In this document: one piece after another, positions 56,056-64,000 of the stretch
Layout of the letters: each line of letters begins with the position of its first letter
Position numbering within the stretch: position 1 is the first letter of the stretch
Origin: Anaeramoeba flamelloides
Taxonomy: Eukaryota > Metamonada > Anaeramoebidae
Direction: 5' to 3'
DNA length: 64,000 nt
Assembly (NCBI GenBank): GCA_027625915.1
Contig: JANTQA010000070.1
Location: 11,847,001-11,911,000, forward strand
Notes under the pieces: generated by a model
The model's database searches: none
The model's input: the letters and a program-made list of their open reading frames with translations, nothing else
Told to the model about the DNA's origin: nothing
Translations under genes and position numbers: made by a program

Positions 56056-56982
56056 TTGAACCGTTTTTTCTTTGTTGAAAATTTTGAATTTTAGTTGAGG
56101 TATAATAACAGATATCTCAGAATTTCGATTATTCCTGTAAATATTTTTGTGAGGTGTTTAATTTTTCCAAGATTTAAACGATTGGAGTAAAATCAGATAT
56201 TTTTTTTATTTTTTTAAAAATCTGCAAACCCCAAAGATTTATTTTTTGTAATTCGAGAAATCAAAAGATTTTAGAAGTTTTTTCTTTTAATGTCTGAAAT
56301 TAGTAAAAAGAAATAACAACACTTTCAACTCGAACTGGTTTTTAGTTGATTTTTTCGGTTATAATCAATTTGGAATGTTCAATTCTTTTATTTTTTTTTT
56401 TTTGATTTCTAATTGATATTTTCAGATTTTTTTTTTTTTATGGAGACAAGATCGATCAATATATCAAAAACTAAAAACTTTGATTTTTGAATTTATTCAA
56501 ATGTTTAATTTTGTTAAAATCTTGAACTGATTTATTTTTTTGATATTTGATTATTTCTTCAATTTTTACAGTTGCTATAAAGCAATACTCATATTTATTA
56601 TTTTATTTCTTCTAAAGGCTTGTATTTTAATAAAAACATGTTTTCCAAAAATCAAATTTTTGCTCAAAATATAAAAAGACAATCAAAAAAGTAAATAGAT
56701 AATTATTATTTATAAAAAATTAAAAAAAAAATTAAAGAAAATAGAAAAAATAAGTGAAAAAAAAAACAAATATAATAAAAAAGAAATCAAGACAATTTTA
56801 TAGGAATAATAAAATAATAATAATAATAATAATAATAAAAACTTTACTAACTTAACCAAGCTATCTGGACATGGAATGAAAAATAAATAAATAAATAAAT
56901 CGATAGAGAGATAAATTCAAAGATAAGAAAATTTCAAAATAAACATAAAAACACGATAAAGTTGGATTATAATTAAAAATAA
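56056..56982. other. Spacer downstream of the CK1 exon
   Basis: No gene seen. Contains AAT and AAAT short tandem repeats (about 56815-56840 and 56883-56900) and T-runs. Confidence 0.4.
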
Positions 56983-58142
56983 TTAATCTTTTCTCAATTT
57001 TTCTTGAATTGAAATAAATAACTTATCTAAATCATCACATAAACGATCTAGTTTTTTCAAAGAAAGTTTTTTTTTTGATGATTCTTGTAAACGAAACAAT
57101 TGTTTTTGGATTTTTTCATCTTGTTTGACTTCTCTTAAATGCCAAATTTCCTTCAGGATTAAAAATTTTTGATTGATCATTGATTTTTTTTTCAAAGTTT
57201 TTTCTTGAACAAGTAATTTCTGTTCATATTTTTTAAGTTTTTTTTTTTTCTTTTTTTTTTTGTTATTTTTATCATTCCCAAAAATTAATTCTCCATTTTC
57301 AATCATAACTTTTTTTTCATTAATTAAACATAATAAATTGTTATGATCGTTTTGTAAAAGGATTAAAGAATGATAACTTAAATTTCTTCTTAATTCCATT
57401 TTAATGTATGAAATTAATTCTTCTGTTTTTTCATCTTTATATTCTGGGTTGTTCTTTAAAATCTCATCTATTTCTCTGACACTATGATAAATTGCTCGGC
57501 ATTTTAAAGAATAGATTTCCCCTAATCGTAAAAAATGCTGTGTTTCGATTTCTTTTTGCTTTTCTGTAATTTCGGTTACTTGTTGCTGTTTTAACAATAA
57601 ATGCTCAACTGTTAGTTTTAATTTTTCATTTTGTTTTGAATTATAAAATTTTTTTCGTTGTTCTAATTCATTTATTTTCTCTTCCATATTTTGATCAAGT
57701 TCATTTTCATTATCAGAACCAGTTAAGGTCTCCTTTTCTAACTCTTTTTTTCTCTCTTCCTTTATGTTAATCTCATTTTTTTGCTTTTCATGCTCGATTA
57801 CAAGTGTTTTTTTATTTGGTTCATTTTCTATATTCTTATTCTTCTTTTCTTTTTCTTTTTCTTTTTCTTTTTCGTTTTCTTTTTCGTTTTCTTTTTCATT
57901 TTCATATTCTTTTTCATTTTCATTTTCATTTATATTTTTAGAAATTTCATTTAAATTGACATTAGAAGTCTCGTCTTTCATTTTGCTTTCTGTTTCATGT
58001 TTAATCTTCCAATCAAATTCAAAATCATATAGATATCCCTTCTTCAGAAATAAATTTCGAAATTTTGATCGAAGTAAACTATAGTTTGGCTCATCTTCAA
58101 AACTTAAATTTTTACAATAATCGAGATAATGAATAAATTCAA
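56983..58142 (-). CDS. Casein kinase 1 family, C-terminal exon
   Basis: The exon begins after an AG at 58143-58144 and encodes EFIHYLDYCKNLSFEDEPNY, then SLLRSKFRNLFLKKGYLYDF and EFDWKIK. CK1 kinases have [37 protein letters not shown] and FDWN here, so this is the last ~50 residues of a CK1 kinase domain. A ~335-residue tail follows, with an ENEKE/KEKEK run and a long Lys/Glu/Leu-rich, probably coiled-coil region ending IQEKLRKD. CK1 tails regulate localisation and autoinhibition. The ATP-binding and catalytic (HRDIKPDNF, DFG) exons are not found in the 5.9 kb upstream to the window edge. They may lie beyond it after a long intron, or the gene may be broken. Confidence 0.8.
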
Positions 58143-58264
58143 CTATTTTTAATAAAAATAATAAAAATAATATATATATATATATATAAATGTTAATTTA
58201 TTTATAATATAAGATTTCAATAAATTTTAGATCTAACAAAAAGAAAAATAACAATAATAACAAA
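58143..58264. other. CK1 intron start with TA repeat
   Basis: Immediately upstream of the CK1 exon (minus strand). Contains a TA dinucleotide run at about 58171-58188. Confidence 0.5.
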
Positions 58265-58725
58265 ATTCAAAGGTTTTGTGACTATTAAAACAGCTAAAAG
58301 GAATAACAAGAATAAACTTTGATTTAATTTACAAATATTGATATTTTCAAAATATTTCAAATCATTCGTTAATTGTATAACTTTTTTGTATTATTTTTTT
58401 TTATTTTTTGTTTTTCCAATTACGTAATCTAGTTTACCAGAGATTGAAAAAAAAATTTTGAATGATAGATATCTGGATAAAGTTTAATTTTTTTAAATAA
58501 AAAAACTCAAATAAAATTATTTGGTGGTACCTTACCATTTGATCGATCAATATTTTATTGGTGAAATTTCAACAGATTTACCAATATATATTTTTTTATT
58601 GTGTTAATTTTGAAAATTTTTTACACACATATTTTTATTTATATTGATTTTTAATTTTTCATTTTTTGGTTTGTGTGGTTATTGTCAGCAATAAATAATT
58701 GTTAACATTTCAATTATTTAAAGGA
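58265..58725 (+). repeat. Family A element, copy 5
   Basis: About 460 bp with CCAATTACGTAATCTAGTTT, CAAATAAAATTATTTGGTGG, CATTTGATCGATCAATA and ACCAATATAT. It is closest to copy 3, including the extended 3' part. It lies in the presumed intron 5' of the CK1 exon. Confidence 0.58.
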
Positions 58726-61664
58726 GTTCTAAAATATTATTCACTCTAGAATATTTTAAATAAGATTTTTTTTTCAAAAAATTGAATTTTGGTAGATAAG
58801 AAATTTTGAATTGGGTTTTATTAGCGTCATTAAGATACAAGACTGTTTTAAAAAATATTTTAGAAATTCTTTGCATAAATAAACATCGAAGAAGATTTTT
58901 TCAGAGAAAATGTAGTTCTGGAGAAAAGTTTTGAAATTGAGAATAAGAAAAATAATTGATTTTTTCTGTTCATAGATTTAAAATTTTCGATGTAACCTTT
59001 ATTGGATTTTTTTAAAATACAGATATTTCAAATAAAATTTATTGTGTGTAAGTACAGAAATTATCTTTCATTCCAATTCGTCATGTATTATTATTTTGTT
59101 TAATCTGGATTTTAGATGAATATATTAATAATAAAAGACCTAAACGTGTTTGATAATAATTTTTTGTGTTGTTGATTTTTTTCTTCATGATCGGTCAAAT
59201 TGATATTTACAGAAGGAATAAAAGATAATGTTTTTTTCAAAAACATAATGTATTTTATAAAATGAAAAAATATTATTTATCATACATCAAAAAATTTGGA
59301 GGTAATTTGTATTGAAAAAAAAAAGGCTCTTTTTTAGATTCATTACATAATCTGAAAGTTTTCTCCAAGACTGTAGAGGCATAATATTAAATGAAAAGTA
59401 GAATTTAAAAAATCTATCAAAGTTTCAAAATTCAATAAAGGATAATATTTCAGAAATTTAAAATGAATTTGTTTAATGGTGATTTATTAATTAAAAGGAA
59501 ATATGTTTAGGAAGTAGATACCTTTTACCATTTTTAAAAATTTTGATTGTAAGAACATTACTGAAAAAAAGTTTTTTTTTTTGTTGTTGTTATAATATAT
59601 TGAAACTTTTAAATCAAAACCCCATTCACTACTCTATTTGTGAAAATAAAACGAACCCAAAGTAAATCAGAGTTGAATCTTTAATTTTCAATTTTTTGAA
59701 AATTTTTTTTTGATTAAATTTTTGTTTTTATTAAATTAGTTTTTGGATCTAGAAATGTGTTTACAGTTATGAGTTAAATTTAAACCAAAGAATAAAAAAA
59801 AAAAAAAAAACTCGAGGGGATATGTATTTTATATAAAACTTTTGTTTTTTGAAGACCAAACAAGAAAGATCACCTTTCCAGATAAATTTGTTGCAATCAA
59901 GAATGAAAAAAAAAAAAAATTGATAAAAGTATATTTTTGACGATTTGTTGTTTCTTTATCTTCTAAATTTTACATGAGAATAAACAAGATATTACCTTGA
60001 ATTTCTCAAATCATTCCTATTTTTTTATTTTTTATTTCACCAAATATTTTTGTTACAAATTTGTTTTCAAAATTCTTTTTTCTAAATATTTTTATCAAAT
60101 AAAGTAAAAACAAAAAATACAGTTTCAAAAATTAAAATAAAGGTGTTGAATTCTCGGAATCAAAAAACAGTTACAAAAGATTCAAATCAAAATAATTGAA
60201 AAATTCAAGAAAAAATTTCAATCAGATTCAGAATTTTTTTTGGTTTTTTCAATTTGATGAAAAATAAATAATTTTGAAATCAAACGAATTCTTCCATTGA
60301 ATCTTTTTCAGAAAAAAGAATTTTAAAAATATCCTATTTTCTGAACCAAATCTAAATTAGATGAATTAAATAAAAATTGGAATTAAATTTCATTTTGGGA
60401 AATTCTTGACAAATAAAAAGTAGTTTCTTAAAAAATTTGTCAAATAAATGAGATTTTTTTCATTCAGAATCAAAAATTAAATTGAAAGAGCAAAGAAGCA
60501 AGTAATTTTATCAAATGTTACAGATCAGATCAAAAAATAAATGTTTTTTTTTATTTTTTCTTGAGAAATTTTTTTCATTTTTTTTTGATTTCCAATTTTT
60601 TAATTAGTATGTAAATATATTATATTAGGAGATATTTCACTCCTCTAGTGTTATTTAAACATTAATGTATTATTTAAATAAATAAATGATTTGGATTATT
60701 CAATTTCTCAAAAAGTGTGGTATTCAAAATTGTTCAAATGTACTTTCTCCCTGAAATTGTGATTTAATTGTTAATATCTGATTGCGTGTGCTATTTAAAA
60801 AAATATTTTTATCTAAATTTTCCGTTTTAGCAACTTTGTTTATTGTATTTTTTTATCTTTTTACTTTTTTGAACTTATTTTTAAGTTCCTCCTTTTTTTC
60901 TATTTTTATTTTATTTCGCACTAAAGTAGAAGGGCAAAAAAATAATCAGATAAATAGGAGATTCAAGAGGGTATAAAGTGGTTCAAACAGTTTTTTATTT
61001 TGATTCAAATTCGATTTAAATCTGTCGAGAAGGGTTGCCTTTTACTTGAATTTAATTTTTGAAATCTTGTAGACGTAATTGATAGGGATTAGAAAAAAAA
61101 AAAAACAATTGATCATTTATATTCTTTAATCAAAAATAATTGATAAACTAAAATCATTTTTTTTTTTTTAAATGGTTACAAGGTTCCTTCATGATTTTTC
61201 TTTGCTTTTAAAAATCTTATATTTGAAAAACTTTCTTGTTTTCTTTTCTTTTCTTTTCTTTTTTTTATTTTTAAATTATAATTTTTTTTATTTCTCCACT
61301 TGAGAAAAATAGGAAGTTATTCTTACCTTCAAAATATATCAATTAACTTTATTTATTGTGCTAGTATTAAAAAAATATTTTGTTCCTGAAAGATATAAAT
61401 TTTCATTTTTACCAAAATTATTTTATTGTAGTAGTCTTTTAGAATAAATTGCCAATTTGATATACCAACACAACTTTTTCAAAACGGGTAATTTAACTTT
61501 TTAAGAATATCATGGAGGAGCAGTTCTGTGATTTTTGTGATTTTCAGTTTGCGTTTGTGAAAAAAAGTGTGTGGCTTTAAAAAAAAGAGACTTTTTTTAG
61601 AAACATTTGATCTAACACAAAAAGATTTCAACATAATGATGTGTGGATAAATAAAAAAAATAAC
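58726..61664. other. Gene-poor region 5' of the CK1 exon
   Basis: No CK1 kinase-domain exon or other gene could be recognised on either strand. A CTTTT pentanucleotide repeat lies at about 61238-61262. The Phe/Leu-rich plus-strand frame near 60782 has no ATG start and is not supported. Confidence 0.45.
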
Positions 61665-62545
61665 AAAATTTTTATTAATAAATCCAAATTCCCCTAGGAT
61701 AATTTATAAAATTGGAGCAAAAATAGAGTCAGCTAGAATAACTATATATAAAAGAAGATATAAACTAATTCAGAAATTAAAATTTGTGGATTTCAATCAA
61801 ATAGTTAATAATCTTAAATTCGGAGAAAAGAAATTAGAAAATATTAACTGGTAATCAGATAACTTATAAGAATTAGAAATTGACCTTGTTAAATACCGAA
61901 TTAAATTATATAGAAAACAACTCCAGTTGGATGGCCATTAGGTTTTTTTTAATTTAAGAGATAAAAAGAAAATTTAGGAAATTTTCGGTTTATTTCTCAA
62001 ATTAAAAAAAACCACCATTAGCTTTTCCAAAATTTGAAAGAATTGAGTAAAATCAAAGATTTTTCTCTATTCTTTTGAATTTTTGAAAACTGTCATTAGC
62101 TTTTTTTTACTTTTTGAAATTAAAAAAAACCTTGGCTGGTGTTTTCAGTGGTTTTCTGTTTTTTGGAAAAATCAATAGATTTTACTCATTTCAAAAATTA
62201 AAAAAAACCTAACGACAAAGGATATTAAAAATGGAAGCGTTTGACTTCGTATTTTAAAACTCTGAAATTTTAGATATTATTTAAATAGATATTCTTATGT
62301 TATGAACAAAGGCAAATCAAAATTTTATAAATTATGCAAAAAGCCAAAAAAATTAGATACCATTAAAGATTTGGATCATTTTCTATGAAATTGCCCAGAC
62401 TATGAAAATAATCGTAAAATCTGGATATCTGAATTAAAAAATATTAGTATTTCTAATATATTAAAAAATAATATTATTATAACTATTTTTGATATTATTA
62501 CAAAAAAAAAAAGATTCATCATATCTATTATCCCTAGTGAATAAT
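61665..62545 (+). mobile_element. Decayed LINE (non-LTR retrotransposon) 3' fragment
   Basis: Plus-strand frames read PRIIYKIGAKIESARITIYK and KRRYKLIQKLKF, then, after an insertion, YKLCKKPKKLDTIKDLDHFL and NCPDYENNRKIWISELKNI. The C-x-n-HFL-x-C-P-x-Y pattern is the C-terminal zinc-knuckle-like region of LINE reverse transcriptase proteins, and the first part matches the segment before it. Several stop codons interrupt it, and the polymerase core is absent. It is interrupted at 61938-62212 by an inverted-repeat element. An old, inactive fragment. Confidence 0.6.
61938..62212. mobile_element. 275-bp inverted-repeat element (family F, copy 2) inside the LINE
   Basis: Starts TTAGGTTTTTTTTAATTT and ends with the exact inverse over 18 bases. 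The interior shares TTAGCTTTTCCA and AAAATCAATAGATTTTA with 49097-49466. Its position between two halves of the same LINE coding region shows that it inserted after the LINE. Confidence 0.75.
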
Positions 62546-63442
62546 AAACTTATTTTTGGCTCTTTAACTAAATTCCTAAATAAAAATTTAGGAATTCGGA
62601 AGGTACCTAGAATTTTTTTTTTTTTCTGTTTTATTTGTAAAAAAAAAAAAGATAAAATCTAACTACTACCAAGCATTCAAATTATAAATGGTTTTCTTTC
62701 CGGAGTATATTTGTAATTTTTCAAAATCACTTGGTAATAAATAAACCCTAAAAGTAAATCTCTTTTTATGAAAATGAGTGCCAAATTCCTGATATCTATT
62801 AAAGATTTAATATTTTATTGAAAATTTACAAAAAAAAAAGAATTAAATTCTATTTTACAGTCTCTACTTTAAACTAAAAATAACCTTTTTTATCACTTTA
62901 GAATTTGAAATTGTTCAGACATAGTTTTTGAAAAAAAAGTATTACAAAAAATAAAAAAAAGACCTTCTTATGTTTCTAAAAATTGTAGTATTTCTAGACA
63001 TTAACTTTATTCACAGCAAATCTGTTTTGGGTAAATCTCTTATGATCAAAAAGTTGAGTACCTAAACTGTTTTAACCTTGTTTAATTCAAATTTCAACAA
63101 GATACTCTTCATTCAATTCCAAATTAATAGATTTTTAATTATGTTTTTCACAATAAAATGAAAAAATTGTTTGAGTTTATTATCTTTGATATTTTTTTTT
63201 TCTATAATAGTTTATTTATCAACAACTCCCATTTATTTTTAATACTCACATAATAGCAAAGATTAATTTTGGTGTTGATTACTGGAAATTAGAAAAAATA
63301 AAAAAGACCGAAATCGTTGTTACAGTGATCAAACTAATACATTCAGAACGACTATAATCCTTGTTTCAAAATATAATCGTGCTTTTTTTTCTTCTTGTTC
63401 AAATACAACATGCAATTAACTACTCAAGAGTACACCTAAGTT
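62546..63442. other. AT-rich stretch
   Basis: No gene recognised. Confidence 0.4.
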
Positions 63443-63662
63443 CAAATCAATTTTGAAAGTAAAGTCCTTGATATTTTCAGTAAAATTTAAATTATTAATG
63501 CAAATAGTCGAAAATTTTCCATAGTATTCTCATTTTTTTCTTTTTTTTGTTAATAGGTATAAAAAATTTACTCTATTTTTTGAGATAAATTTTCCAATTT
63601 GATCCTTCATTTTTAGAATTTCTATTTAAATATTAGAACTTTAAGAAACCAATACCATATTT
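63443..63662 (+). repeat. Dispersed repeat family C, copy 2
   Basis: 220 bp matching the reverse complement of 31818-32040 at about 85 percent by eye, the highest similarity among the non-inverted-repeat families here. It suggests relatively recent dispersal. Confidence 0.7.
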
Positions 63663-64000
63663 AATTAGGGTTTATTGTTGGTTTCTTTGATTCGTTGGTG
63701 TATAGATCTTCTATAACAAAAAAACACGTCTTTTTATTTTGAAACACCGATTAAACTTTTCTGCACGCTTTATTTTGACAACAGTAAAGACAGATAAATA
63801 TGATTGTGGCGTTATTTGAATACAAGAATTAACAAGAATTTTAGTCGTTTGAGTTTGAAGGAGAAAGGTTTTTTTTTTTTTCTCTCAACAAAGCAATAAA
63901 TAAAAAAATGTTTTTTTTTATTTTTTTTTTTTTTGAAAATAACAAAAAAAGCCAAAAAAAGAATAAAAAATTAAGTCAAAACAAACCTGGTAAACCTTCA
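63663..64000. other. AT-rich window end
   Basis: No gene recognised. Contains long T runs; the last 100 bases are A-rich. Confidence 0.4.

Noticed and set aside
60782-60976. 64-codon hydrophobic plus-strand frame
   Set aside because: No ATG start, Phe/Leu composition from T runs, no support.
1-64000. Bacterial or phage origin of the window
   Set aside because: Spliced genes, SZT2, TFIIIC, PPP, CK1, BTB and SAP30 homologues and poly-Asn/poly-Gln tracts are eukaryotic nuclear features.

Overview
This window looks like nuclear DNA of a very AT-rich protist. Genes are split by GT-AG introns whose phases match across the joins I traced (43 bp to about 2.5 kb). The encoded proteins carry long Asn, Gln, Lys and Glu tracts, and TAA and TGA both end reading frames, as in the standard code. 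Long gene-poor stretches full of short inverted-repeat elements argue against a compact Dictyostelium-type genome. The gene mix and the Lys/Glu/Asn tracts remind me of a free-living amoeboid protist such as Anaeramoeba; that is inference from style, not a marker.

Layout. 1.4-2.0 kb (-): a small two-exon SAP30-like gene (Sin3 co-repressor partner). 2.5-6.4 kb: dispersed repeats and a 605-bp inverted-repeat element. 6.5-16.1 kb (-): a multi-exon gene for the largest, B-block-binding subunit of TFIIIC (GTF3C1/TFC3 type). 16.38-16.54 kb (+): an interrupted tRNA-like gene with box A, box B and a T-run terminator, about 300 bp upstream of the TFIIIC start. 18.5-29.9 kb (+): a giant SZT2 homologue (KICSTOR complex, upstream of TORC1), well supported by the exon 1/exon 2 join, with two reading-frame breaks in low-complexity tracts. 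33.2-35.1 kb (+): a B-box-like plus ankyrin-repeat protein. 36.8-37.5 kb (+): a tandem-BTB C-terminal exon with no visible start. 41.5-45.0 kb (-): a PP5-like PPP phosphatase split by a 2.5-kb intron full of repeats. 46.7-47.5 kb (-): a Q/N-rich tandem-repeat protein. 48.1-49.5 kb: two miniature inverted-repeat elements. 50.4-52.4 kb (-): an unrecognised basic, Gln-rich protein. 57.0-58.1 kb (-): the last exon of a casein kinase 1 gene whose catalytic exons are not visible. 61.7-62.6 kb: a decayed LINE tail interrupted by an inverted-repeat element.

Working together: TFIIIC (RNA polymerase III transcription) and SZT2 (nutrient control of TORC1, which in other eukaryotes controls Pol III) face away from each other across about 2.4 kb holding a Pol III-type element. 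A shared regulatory link is possible but is inference. The remaining genes look like ordinary signalling and chromatin genes.

The mobile fraction is a main feature. At least six families of short interspersed repeats can be paired within the window, several with perfect terminal inverted repeats. One family (A) recurs at six places, including introns of the phosphatase and CK1 genes. I found no CRISPR array, rRNA, or intact virus-like element.
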